41,443 bases of DNA. It comes from Nitrosomonas sp. (GTDB lineage: Bacteria > Pseudomonadota > Gammaproteobacteria > Burkholderiales > Nitrosomonadaceae). Of the stretch, positions 1-8,073 are shown one piece after another. A model generated the notes under the pieces. The model saw only the letters and a program-made list of their open reading frames with translations, had not been told where the DNA came from and ran no database searches. The position numbers and the translations under genes were made by a program. The stretch spans positions 1-41,443 of the forward strand of contig SSFV01000024.1 of NCBI GenBank assembly GCA_008015565.1, in the 5' to 3' direction. The first letter of the stretch is position 1. Every line of letters begins with the position of its first letter.

Positions 1-236
1 GTTATGAAGTATTCGTAGTTACCGATGCGTCCGGCACTTTCAACGAAGTAACACGCGACGCGGCTTGGATGCGCATGCAGGCAGCCGGTGTGCAGTTGAT
101 GAGTTGGTTCGGCGTGGCATGTGAATTGCACCGCGATTGGCGCAATGATATCGAAGGCTTAGGCGCTTTATTTTCCAACTATCTGCCCAACTATCGCAAC
201 CTGATGACGAGTTACTTCACCATCACTAAGAAGTAA
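1..236 (+). CDS. Isochorismatase-family hydrolase (YcaC-like), 3' end only
   Basis: This is the C-terminal 77 residues of a protein whose start lies left of the window. The frame is open from base 3 to a TAA at 234-236. The visible part reads VFVVTDASGTFNE, then MQAAGVQLMSWFGVACELHRDWR, and ends in YRNLMTSYFTITKK. I recognise this as the C-terminal part of YcaC-like cysteine hydrolases of the isochorismatase superfamily, which cleave small amides or related substrates; the substrate is unknown. The catalytic Asp/Lys/Cys region is mostly outside the window, so activity cannot be judged. An amidohydrolase starts 32 bases downstream on the same strand, so the two probably form an operon. Both genes look richer in G+C than those that follow, which may mean acquired DNA. 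Confidence 0.75.
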   Translation, partial: YEVFVVTDASGTFNEVTRDAAWMRMQAAGVQLMSWFGVACELHRDWRNDIEGLGALFSNYLPNYRNLMTSYFTITKK

Positions 237-253
237 GCAAGCAAGTTTACAGC

Positions 254-259
254 GGGAGG
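254..259 (+). promoter_or_regulatory. Ribosome binding site fixing the GTG start of the amidohydrolase
   Basis: GGGAGG ends nine bases before the GTG at 269. The next in-frame ATG lies about 113 bases further on and would remove the twin-arginine signal, so the GTG is preferred. Confidence 0.6.
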
Positions 260-268
260 CCGGTTTTC

Positions 269-2254
269 GTGAGTGAACGTGGGATAAATTTGCGCCGGCG
301 CCGTATTTTGCAGGCAGCGGGCGCATCTTTTTTGCTTTCGAAAACTGGCACGCTTGCAGCTCAACCTTCAGGAGGGCTTTCAATGGATAATCTTAAAGCG
401 CAACTGATATTGCGCAACGGCCAATTCACTACACTCGATCGGCAGAATCCGCAAGCCACGGCTGTCGCCATTTCGGATGGCCATTTCATCGCGGTAGGAA
501 TGGACAACGAAGTGATGAGTTTTGCCGATAACCGGACAAAAGTGATCGACCTCAACCGCCGCCGTGTGATCCCAGGTTTAATCGATTCGCATCTACACCT
601 TATTCGCGGCGGACTCAATTACAACCTGGAGTTGCGCTGGGACGGCATCCCTTCGTTGGCCGATGCCATGCGTCGTCTGCAGGAGCAGGTTGCACGCACG
701 CCCGCACCGCAGTGGGTACGGGTTGTAGGCGGTTTTACAGAAATGCAGTTTGCCGAGAAACGCTTGCCGACACTCGATGAAATCAATGCTGTGGCACCGG
801 ATACCCCGGTTTTCATTTTGCATCTCTACGACCGCGCTCTGCTTAATCGTGCGGCACTGCGCGCCTGCGGCTATGATCGTGACACGCCCAATCCGCCAGG
901 CGGTTTAATAGCTAAAGATGCCAACGGAGAACCGACCGGTCTGTTGCTGGCGGAACCCAATGCATTAATTTTATATTCAGCACTCGCCAGAGGCCCAAAA
1001 CTGCCGTATGACTACCAGATCAACTCGACGCGCCATTTTATGCGTGAAATGAATCGCCTGGGCGTGACCAGCGTGATTGATGCCGGCGGCGGCTATCAGA
1101 ATTACCCCGACGACTACAAAATCATCGAGGACCTGCACCAAACTGGCAAGCTGACGCTAAGAATTGCATACAATTTATTTACACAGAAACCCGGAGAAGA
1201 AATTGCGGATTTCACCAAAGGGACCAAAATGCTGAAACCTGGCGACGGCGATGGTTATTACCGCCACAACGGTGAGGGTGAAATGCTGGTGTTTTCCGCA
1301 GCGGATTTTGAGGATTTCCGTATGCCACGCCCGGATATGGCACCAAACATGGAAAATGATCTGGAAGCCGTGGTGCGTATTCTCGTCAGCAATCGCTGGC
1401 CGTTCCGCTTGCATGCCACATACAATGAAACCATCTCGCGTGCACTGGATGTTTTTGAAAAAGTGAACCGTGACATTCCATTCGATGGCATTCACTGGTT
1501 CTTTGATCACGCGGAAACTGTGACTGACGTCAATCTCGAGCGCATCGCCAAACTGGGTGGCGGTATCGCTATCCAGCACCGCATGGCCTACCAGGGTGAG
1601 TTTTTTGTGCAGCGATACGGGCGTAAAGCCGCAGAACGCACGCCGCCTTATAAACGCATGCTGGAATTGGGTGTGAACGTTGGTGCAGGCACTGATGCCA
1701 CCCGCGTTGCCAGTTACGATCCTTGGAATGCGCTGTATTGGCTTATTACCGGCAAGACGCTAGGTGATCTTTCGTTGTATCCGGCGGCCAATCTTGTCGA
1801 CCGTGAAACCGCATTGCGGCTTTATACACAGGCAAATACCTGGTTCTCCAACGAACAAGGTATCAAAGGTCTAATTAAGGTTGGTCAATATGCCGACCTC
1901 GCCGTGCTGTCCGCGGATTATTTCAGTGTTCCGGAGAACGAAATCCGGCAGCTGGTTTCTGTACTCACAATGGTTGGCGGACGGATTGTTTATGGTAACG
2001 ATGAATTCAGTGCGCTTTCTCCACCCTTGCCACCCGCCATGCCAGACTGGTCACCGGTGAATCATTTCGGCGGCTATTTCAAACCTGTGGCAAGTGCAAC
2101 GGCGTTACACCCGTTTGCCCAAACGGCCTGCAGTTGCGGAAACAGTTGTGCTGTACACGTCCATGCCCATGGACGTGCGTATCAGGACGTTGTGGATGCC
2201 GCTGACCAGCGCGGTTTCTGGGGTGCGCTAGGTTGTTCCTGCTGGATGGTATGA
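269..2254 (+). CDS. Tat-exported amidohydrolase (amidohydrolase 3 / YtcJ-like) with Cys/His-rich tail
   Basis: This 661-residue protein starts at a GTG preceded by a GGGAGG ribosome site at 254-259. The N-terminus (LRRRRILQAAGA, residues about 8-19, then a hydrophobic stretch and LAAQ) looks like a twin-arginine export signal. The amidohydrolase fold is marked by VIPGLIDSHLHL near residues 108-119 (HxH metal ligands), further His residues in RLHATYNE and HWFFDHAE, and the Asp of GAGTDATR. Family members hydrolyse C-N bonds in a wide range of substrates; the substrate here is not evident. The last 48 residues are unusual: CSCGNSC, then HVHAH, then CSCW at the extreme C-terminus, which suggests an added metal-binding segment. 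It follows the isochorismatase-type hydrolase closely, so the pair may act on an exported amide. Confidence 0.85.
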   Translation: MSERGINLRRRRILQAAGASFLLSKTGTLAAQPSGGLSMDNLKAQLILRNGQFTTLDRQNPQATAVAISDGHFIAVGMDNEVMSFADNRTKVIDLNRRRVIPGLIDSHLHLIRGGLNYNLELRWDGIPSLADAMRRLQEQVARTPAPQWVRVVGGFTEMQFAEKRLPTLDEINAVAPDTPVFILHLYDRALLNRAALRACGYDRDTPNPPGGLIAKDANGEPTGLLLAEPNALILYSALARGPKLPYDYQINSTRHFMREMNRLGVTSVIDAGGGYQNYPDDYKIIEDLHQTGKLTLRIAYNLFTQKPGEEIADFTKGTKMLKPGDGDGYYRHNGEGEMLVFSAADFEDFRMPRPDMAPNMENDLEAVVRILVSNRWPFRLHATYNETISRALDVFEKVNRDIPFDGIHWFFDHAETVTDVNLERIAKLGGGIAIQHRMAYQGEFFVQRYGRKAAERTPPYKRMLELGVNVGAGTDATRVASYDPWNALYWLITGKTLGDLSLYPAANLVDRETALRLYTQANTWFSNEQGIKGLIKVGQYADLAVLSADYFSVPENEIRQLVSVLTMVGGRIVYGNDEFSALSPPLPPAMPDWSPVNHFGGYFKPVASATALHPFAQTACSCGNSCAVHVHAHGRAYQDVVDAADQRGFWGALGCSCWMV

Positions 2255-2471
2255 TGATTACAGCGCTGTTCGTGTTCTGCAAGCCGGCATGAGCCAGCAT
2301 AATGCACAAAGCATCTTAAGTTCAACTTGATTGTTGCCAGATGTTCCAACAATTTGCGGCCTATGACGAAATCCGGAGCCGGAGCCGGATTCGACGATGC
2401 CGATTTAAGTACTCATGAATGGCTGTGTTTTATATGTTTCATTGCGCGCTACAGCATTATCAGAATTTTTC

Positions 2472-3821
2472 CTAATGTAAGCGTGGAAGCATGCCCTTTA
2501 ATCCGCGCATCATTTTTGCGATTCCACCTTTGTTCATCATTTTCATCATTTTTCTGGCTTGCTCGAATTGTGCCAGCAGACGATTTACTTCTTGCACAGA
2601 AACGCCAGCACCTGCAGCAATTCTCCGCTTTCTTGAGGCCTTAAGAATTTCAGGCTTAACGCGTTCTTGTTTTGTCATGGAATCAATAATGCCTTCCGTT
2701 CGATTGATTAACTTGTCGTCCACTTTAATATTTTGTGCGGCCTGACTAAATTGGGCAGGTAGTTTGTCCATAAGTGAACTCATTCCTCCCATTTTCCGCA
2801 TTTGCTGAAATTGTGCTTTGAAATCATTCAGATCAAAATCCTTTCCTGATTTCATTTTTTTCATGAGTTTTTCTGCTTCTTGCTGATCTGCGCTACGTTG
2901 AGCTTCTTCAATCAGTCCAAGCACATCACCCATGCCTAAAATGCGAGATGCCATGCGATCAGGGTGAAATAACTCCAAGCCATTCAATTTTTCCGCAACA
3001 CCAGCGAACTTAATGGGTTTTCCAGTAATATGTTTGACCGATAAAGCGGCGCCACCTCGCGCATCGCCATCGAGTTTTGTGAGTATGATTCCTGTCAGGG
3101 GTAACGCATCGCCAAACGCTTTGGCCGTGTTAACAGCATCCTGTCCTTGCATGGCATCAACTACGAATAATGTTTCGATTGGTTTCAGCGTAGCTTCCAG
3201 CTCTTTGATTTCTTGCATCATCGCCTCATCGATGCCTAACCGGCCAGCAGTATCAACAATCATCACTTCATGGTGATGTTTGCGGGCATAATCTAGAGCA
3301 TTTGCTCCGATCTCTCCCGGTTTCTGCCCTGCCTTGACCGGAAAGAAATCAGCGCCTGTTTGATTCGCTAGCAGCTCAAGCTGTTGAATGGCAGCAGGGC
3401 GATAAATATCGCATGAAACTAACAACACTTTTTTTTTCCTTTGTTCCATCAACCACTTTGCCAATTTACCGCTACTGGTGGTTTTGCCGGCCCCTTGTAA
3501 TCCCGCCATGAGAATAACAGCAGGCGGAGTAGTAGCAAGATTGAGTTCCGATTTTTCTCCGCCCATAATTGCGATAAGCTCTTGATGAACAATACCGATT
3601 AAAGCTTGGCCGGGGGTAAGGCTGGTCATTACTTCATGACCAACCGCCTTTTCTTTAACACGTGCAATAAAATCTTTGACGACCGGTAGCGCCACATCGG
3701 CTTCCAGTAATGCTAATCGGACTTCACGCAATGCTTGTTGGATATTGTCTTCAGTGAGCCTCGCTTCACCCCGTAACGTTTTTATGATACCGGCGAGACG
3801 GCCGGTTAAATTTTCGAACAT
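2472..3821 (-). CDS. ffh: Signal recognition particle GTPase Ffh
   Basis: Ffh binds 4.5S RNA and signal sequences emerging from the ribosome, and delivers ribosomes to FtsY at the inner membrane. The 449 residues match the usual family length. The N domain is followed by the GTPase domain: P-loop GLQGAGKTT (about 107-115), DTAGR (190-194) and TKLDGD (248-253). The C-terminal M domain is methionine-rich, with MMKMMNKGGIAKMMRGLKGML at the end forming the signal-sequence groove. The ATG at 3821 gives the standard MFENLTGRL start. It is divergent from a YpjD-like gene, an arrangement common in proteobacteria. The run of three Lys codons near residue 130 is nine A in a row, but the frame is intact. 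Confidence 0.97.
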   Translation of the reverse strand: MFENLTGRLAGIIKTLRGEARLTEDNIQQALREVRLALLEADVALPVVKDFIARVKEKAVGHEVMTSLTPGQALIGIVHQELIAIMGGEKSELNLATTPPAVILMAGLQGAGKTTSSGKLAKWLMEQRKKKVLLVSCDIYRPAAIQQLELLANQTGADFFPVKAGQKPGEIGANALDYARKHHHEVMIVDTAGRLGIDEAMMQEIKELEATLKPIETLFVVDAMQGQDAVNTAKAFGDALPLTGIILTKLDGDARGGAALSVKHITGKPIKFAGVAEKLNGLELFHPDRMASRILGMGDVLGLIEEAQRSADQQEAEKLMKKMKSGKDFDLNDFKAQFQQMRKMGGMSSLMDKLPAQFSQAAQNIKVDDKLINRTEGIIDSMTKQERVKPEILKASRKRRIAAGAGVSVQEVNRLLAQFEQARKMMKMMNKGGIAKMMRGLKGMLPRLH

Positions 3822-3948
3822 GCTAAAACCTCAGAAAAATAGATGGAGACAATTGTACAAATTTATATAATTAATTAGATTATCGCTTTGAATTTGTTGA
3901 GGTGCCCTGTAGACTAATTAATTACTTTTGCTTCTTGATAGAACTGTG

Positions 3949-4794
3949 ATGTCAATAATTAGCATTCTAACTTATCTTACAGCTTTTTTGCTTTACATGG
4001 TCATTGGCTGGTATTTCTGGAGAAATACTTGGAATCCTGTGCCAGCGGATCTGAATGAATCAAAATCCGCTGTTACCAACCGAATGCACTATGTCATGCT
4101 TGTGCCTTTATTATTGCATGCCATTACGCTTTATCAATCTATGTTTATTGGAGAAGGACTTAGTTTCGGGGTGGGTAACGCCATTTCATCGATTGTATGG
4201 CTAACGGCGTTTATCTATTGGTTCTCCGGTTTTTTTAGCCGCTTGCAAGGATTGCAAACTTTGGTTGCACCCATCGCAGTAACTGCCTCGATAGCGATTT
4301 TATTGCCTTTGGTTTTTCCATCGTTGCGTCCCCTTGAAAATACTGAACTGCCAGCATTTAAAGCGCATTTGTTAGTTGCTATGCTGGCGTACAGCTTATT
4401 AGCGATTGCGGCGTTACACGCTTTGTTGATGACGGTAGTCGAACGGCATTTGCATCACCCCGAGGCGCATTCGATTTTCACAAATTTACCGCCGTTATTG
4501 ATAATGGAGAGATTATTATTACGTATTATCTGGGTTGGATTTGTATTGCTTACACTGACATTAGTCAGCGGTATCGTTTTCTCGAAAGAAGTTTTTGGGC
4601 AGCCTTTGACATTCTCACATAAGACACTATTTGGCATTATTTCCTGGGGTGTTTTCGCTGCTTTGCTAATTGGAAGGCAGTTATATGGGTGGCGAGGAAG
4701 AATAGCAATTCGTTGGACACTAACCGGGTTTGTGACATTATTACTTGCATATATCGGCAGTAAGTTTGTATTGGAGATTATTTTAAATCGTTAG
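3949..4794 (+). CDS. ypjD: YpjD/CcsA-like inner-membrane protein (cytochrome c assembly family)
   Basis: This is a polytopic membrane protein of about 281 residues with some eight hydrophobic segments. The C-terminal part (SHKTLFGIISWGVFAALLIGR, then GWRG, IRWTLTGF and AYIGSKFVLE) is the pattern of the cytochrome c assembly-type family, which includes YpjD and is related to the haem handlers CcsA and CcmC. The frame could begin at a TTG at 3928, but the ATG at 3949 gives a better N-terminus that runs directly into the first helix. The neighbour ffh diverges from it, as in many proteobacteria. Whether it handles haem is not established; YpjD has been annotated both ways. A lipoprotein gene follows after 54 bases on the same strand. 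Confidence 0.85.
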   Translation: MSIISILTYLTAFLLYMVIGWYFWRNTWNPVPADLNESKSAVTNRMHYVMLVPLLLHAITLYQSMFIGEGLSFGVGNAISSIVWLTAFIYWFSGFFSRLQGLQTLVAPIAVTASIAILLPLVFPSLRPLENTELPAFKAHLLVAMLAYSLLAIAALHALLMTVVERHLHHPEAHSIFTNLPPLLIMERLLLRIIWVGFVLLTLTLVSGIVFSKEVFGQPLTFSHKTLFGIISWGVFAALLIGRQLYGWRGRIAIRWTLTGFVTLLLAYIGSKFVLEIILNR

Positions 4795-4848
4795 CAATTA
4801 TCGCTTGAATCCGCAACAATGAGTTTTTGATAATTATGTGAAAAAAAC

Positions 4849-5637
4849 ATGATCATTCCGTTACTTGCAATCAAATTTTCATCTGCATTGAGAATAAATG
4901 GCGCACCAGTATGGCGCACAATTTTCTTTATCCTAATTTTATCCGGATGCGCGGCCCCAGAGCCAGCACCGGTTTCAATTGCTGAGCCTGTACCTGAATC
5001 TACTCCTCAGTATGAAGAGTTAAAAAATGAAATTTTGCGTCTGGAAAAAATAATTGTAGAAAAAGATGAGTTGATAAAAAATCAAAGGATTAAGCAGCAA
5101 GCACAGGCGCATGTGCTCCGGGAAACTAATAAGGAAGCTACGCGCGCGCAAGTAAAATTGCATCGTTTAGCTACTAAACCGAGTACGGCTTCTGCAATTG
5201 CAGAAGTGGAAGCAAGCTTAGAACATTTGAAGCAAGCAAAAATATCTTCATTTGATCAGATATTACAAATTCAAGCTCAGCATTTATTAGAAACAGCTTC
5301 ATTGTTCTATTCAAAAGACCAATTTGCTGCAGCGATGAACCATGTTGCACAGGCAAATAATTTTATTGCATTGATATCGGATCAGAATCGAAAAAAGGTG
5401 ACGTATGTTGATCATTTGCTACTTGAATTTCATATACCGATAAAATTAAGCACGATAAAAAGAGCTTTTTTACGAAAAGAGCCTAATCAATACGCACAAG
5501 TTCTTAGGACTCTTGAAAAAGATACGGCGGTGACGGCAATTGCCAACCAAGGACCCTGGTTACGAATCCAAATTAATGGAAATCAGGGCTGGATGTTACA
5601 TACGATGCTGGAGAGAGAAGGAAGCCGTAATCCTTAA
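4849..5637 (+). CDS. Predicted lipoprotein with coiled coil and C-terminal SH3-like domain
   Basis: The 262-residue product has a hydrophobic N-terminal segment ending in the lipobox LSGC (Cys34), so it is probably lipid-anchored. A Pro/Glu-rich linker follows. Then comes a charged heptad-rich region (about residues 55-125), which should form a coiled coil, and an Ala-rich helical part around residues 140-185. The last 55 residues (IKRAFLRKEPNQ to GWMLHTML) resemble a bacterial SH3 domain, with GPWLRIQINGNQGWM as the typical strand pattern. SH3-type domains of this kind often bind peptidoglycan or other envelope polymers. The N-region before the hydrophobic core is long for a lipoprotein, so the true start may be later. 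Its stop lies seven bases from the convergent cyclase gene. Confidence 0.7.
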   Translation: MIIPLLAIKFSSALRINGAPVWRTIFFILILSGCAAPEPAPVSIAEPVPESTPQYEELKNEILRLEKIIVEKDELIKNQRIKQQAQAHVLRETNKEATRAQVKLHRLATKPSTASAIAEVEASLEHLKQAKISSFDQILQIQAQHLLETASLFYSKDQFAAAMNHVAQANNFIALISDQNRKKVTYVDHLLLEFHIPIKLSTIKRAFLRKEPNQYAQVLRTLEKDTAVTAIANQGPWLRIQINGNQGWMLHTMLEREGSRNP

Positions 5638-5644
5638 GTAGATG

Positions 5645-7303
5645 TCATGCAACACTGGTTTTGGGTTGCATACAGTAGGCTTGATTGCGTCCGGCATGTT
5701 TGGCTTCATAAAGTGCACTATCTACTCTGGAAAGCAAAATGGTTAACGAAGTATCTTCTGGTTCACTTTGTATGATACCAATACTTAATGTTACTTCAAC
5801 GGTTTGATTGATTGCATTGCAATGAATCTGAGCTACCTGAGACCGAATGCGTTCGGCAGTATTCATTGCTTCATCGACTGTCGTTTCGGTTAATATGACA
5901 ATAAATTCGTCACCGCCGTAACGGGCGGCAAAATCGACGCTGCGGATGCAGTGAATAATTTTATTAGCAACAGCGGTTAATATTTCATCACCGGCGACGT
6001 GTCCGAGACTGTCATTAAGAGTTTTGAAATAATCAACATCAATCATTAATACCGCGAAAGGGCGTTTGTTACGTGCATATCGGGCAAGCTGATCATTGAT
6101 AATAAGATTTAGCTTATTGCGGTTATAGAGACCGGTCAAGCTGTCTGTCACAGACAATGTTTCCAGCAGTTGATTTTTTAGTTGCATAGCAGCGCTTGCT
6201 GCATTAATTTCAGCCTGATTCTGGCGCAGTTTGTCGGTCATCTGATTAAATCTTTGAGTAAGTTGACCCATTTCATTACTTTGTGTCGTGTCGAGTTCAA
6301 CATTCAGGTCTCCTTTCACAATTTTTTCTGTTGCAGAAATAAGCCGTTCCAACGGTACAACAATGGCATGTCCCATTCTGAAAGCAATGATAGTCACGAT
6401 CAGGAGCAAGGTGCTGATCGAACCAATAAATAAGTTACGTTGCTGTATCCACGCAGCATAAATGGATTCGTAACTTCTGGTAGCGATAATGGTGATAGGT
6501 GGTTTTTCTGAGGTGTAAGCCAACCCCATCATTTTTTGCTGGTGTGATCCTTCAAATATCTCAAATTCACCCAAATTATTTTGTAGCCGCGCTAGAACAT
6601 CGGAATCAAGCGATATAGTGCTATCAGCGTCAATTGCCAAGCTATTACTTGCAAGCATAGCATTACCATCTTTATCTAATAAAAGAACATCACCTGGGGG
6701 TGATTTGATGGAATCTTTTAAAGCGGATTGAACATCGTGTAAATCAAAAGTAACGATCAGTGCACCTAAGATAAAATCATCGATAGATAAAATAGGAACT
6801 GAAATACTAAAAGTTGCTGTTGAGTGGAATGTATTCCAATGTGGAGGAATAATTACATTTCCTTGAATAGATGCATGCTCTATCCAATTTTTCTGAAGAG
6901 GGGGGGGGGTATGCGACTCTAGGGTACTGGCGATTATTTCACCTTCTGTATCAGCTACAGTTAGTTCCAGCACCGTTTCAAGTTTTTTGTGAACGGATAT
7001 TAAATAGTGCTCTAATATTTTTGGTTGCGTTATTTGCCTATTATTTATATATGATTGATTTATCTGAGAAAGGCTGTCAATTAAAATCTTCGAGGTTGAA
7101 AGTTCGCGAGCTATGTAGATCTGATCTTTAGTCCATAAATCTAGTTCGCGGCTGGCATGATTTGCCAAAGCACGCAATTCACGCGTGACATTCTCATTGA
7201 TCATCACTTCATTTTGCTGAAATGAGAGCACCCCTAATCCTGCCGACGGGATCAGTGTAGCTAAAATTGAAAAAACAATGATTTTGCTTTTGATACTTTT
7301 CAA
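5645..7303 (-). CDS. Membrane-bound diguanylate cyclase (Cache-HAMP-GGDEF)
   Basis: This 552-residue protein should make c-di-GMP from two GTP. It has a first membrane helix (about 8-28), a periplasmic Cache-type sensor region (about 30-285), a second helix (about 290-312), a HAMP linker, and a GGDEF domain at the C-terminus. The active site is the intact RYGGDEF at about 461-467. The product-inhibition site RxxD is present (RSVD, five residues before GGDEF). The start is a TTG at 7303, supported by AAGGA eight bases upstream. Inside the sensor region the Thr-Pro-Pro-Pro codons at about residue 131 are a run of ten C, a length prone to slippage. A one-base change would truncate the protein before HAMP and GGDEF. 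A truncated haemoglobin gene lies 160 bases upstream on the same strand. Confidence 0.9.
   Translation of the reverse strand: MKSIKSKIIVFSILATLIPSAGLGVLSFQQNEVMINENVTRELRALANHASRELDLWTKDQIYIARELSTSKILIDSLSQINQSYINNRQITQPKILEHYLISVHKKLETVLELTVADTEGEIIASTLESHTPPPLQKNWIEHASIQGNVIIPPHWNTFHSTATFSISVPILSIDDFILGALIVTFDLHDVQSALKDSIKSPPGDVLLLDKDGNAMLASNSLAIDADSTISLDSDVLARLQNNLGEFEIFEGSHQQKMMGLAYTSEKPPITIIATRSYESIYAAWIQQRNLFIGSISTLLLIVTIIAFRMGHAIVVPLERLISATEKIVKGDLNVELDTTQSNEMGQLTQRFNQMTDKLRQNQAEINAASAAMQLKNQLLETLSVTDSLTGLYNRNKLNLIINDQLARYARNKRPFAVLMIDVDYFKTLNDSLGHVAGDEILTAVANKIIHCIRSVDFAARYGGDEFIVILTETTVDEAMNTAERIRSQVAQIHCNAINQTVEVTLSIGIIQSEPEDTSLTILLSRVDSALYEAKHAGRNQAYCMQPKTSVA
6900..6909 (-). repeat. 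Homopolymeric C tract (ten C) inside the cyclase gene
   Basis: Ten consecutive G on the plus strand read as ten C on the coding strand, within codons for HTPPPLQ. It is the longest single-base G/C run I noticed in the window, and it stands out in a moderately A+T-rich gene. Confidence 0.9.
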
Positions 7304-7463
7304 TGTGAATATCCTTATGAAGAAGGAATATTACAATACAGCATACTAAAGAATATAGCCGAATAAGGATGTTTTATTATCTCTTTTTATTTCATGATAA
7401 TCATCATCTATTTAGGCCAATAAGGAAATTTCATCATATTAAGCGATGGGGGCTTATACTGCA

Positions 7464-7889
7464 TTAGACACTATGAAGCGCTTGCGGTTTTTTATCCGGA
7501 TAATTGTTCATTTGATAACCTTGCCACAACCGTGTTGCAATGAAACCCGCAACTGCATCAGCGTGTTTTTGTAAGTTGGAATTGCCCATTTCTTCGGTAG
7601 TTTGCCGGAAAAGATACAACCAGCGTTCAAATAATTCCGCTGTGAGATCTGGTAATGCAATATGTTTTGGCATCGGGGCGCCACGAAACCTGCTTGTTCC
7701 ACGTAATTGAGCTGACCAAAAATTGATCATTTGCACAAAATGTGCATCCCAGTCAATAACATGGGCTTCAAAAATGGGGCCTAGAGAAGGATCTTTTCTA
7801 GCTTTTGCGTAAAAGGTGTGAACAAGTTTTGCGATTTCTTCTTCAGTATACAAATTTGGATTAGGCGTGGGAACAAATGATTGATTCAT
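7464..7889 (-). CDS. Group III truncated haemoglobin
   Basis: The 141-residue product is a small single-domain globin. The pattern IDWDAHFVQMINFWSAQLRG, then FRGAPMPKHIALPDL with the proximal histidine (KHIAL), then ERWLYLFRQTTEEM, is that of group III (P-type) truncated globins. Such globins bind O2, NO or peroxide; roles in nitrosative or oxidative stress are proposed, but no single reaction is settled. In a nitrifier-like host that makes NO, this would fit detoxification or sensing. The ATG at 7889 is the first good start. It is followed on the same strand by the diguanylate cyclase, and is divergent from the malic enzyme gene. Confidence 0.88.
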   Translation of the reverse strand: MNQSFVPTPNPNLYTEEEIAKLVHTFYAKARKDPSLGPIFEAHVIDWDAHFVQMINFWSAQLRGTSRFRGAPMPKHIALPDLTAELFERWLYLFRQTTEEMGNSNLQKHADAVAGFIATRLWQGYQMNNYPDKKPQALHSV

Positions 7890-8073
7890 GATGTTATATT
7901 TTAAATAATTCTTGTTAGTAATTAAAACAACATAGGTTAATTTACGAAAGACGTTCTTATTAGTGACAAATAAGTTTATCTTTCGTTCTTTGGATTGTCC
8001 AATTGCGATTTGATTTTAAGTAAGGTTATAAACCTAAAACGAGCACAGCATCTAATACGGGAGTGGAATTCAT

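Noticed and set aside
2327-2644. 105-codon plus-strand frame between the amidohydrolase and ffh
   Set aside because: More than half of it overlaps the conserved M domain of ffh in antisense, and no start signal is evident.
3429-3437. Run of nine A (coding strand) in ffh as a slippage or frameshift site
   Set aside because: It encodes Lys-Lys-Lys in a gene that is essential in well-studied bacteria, the frame is intact, and the A+T-rich context makes such runs likely by chance.
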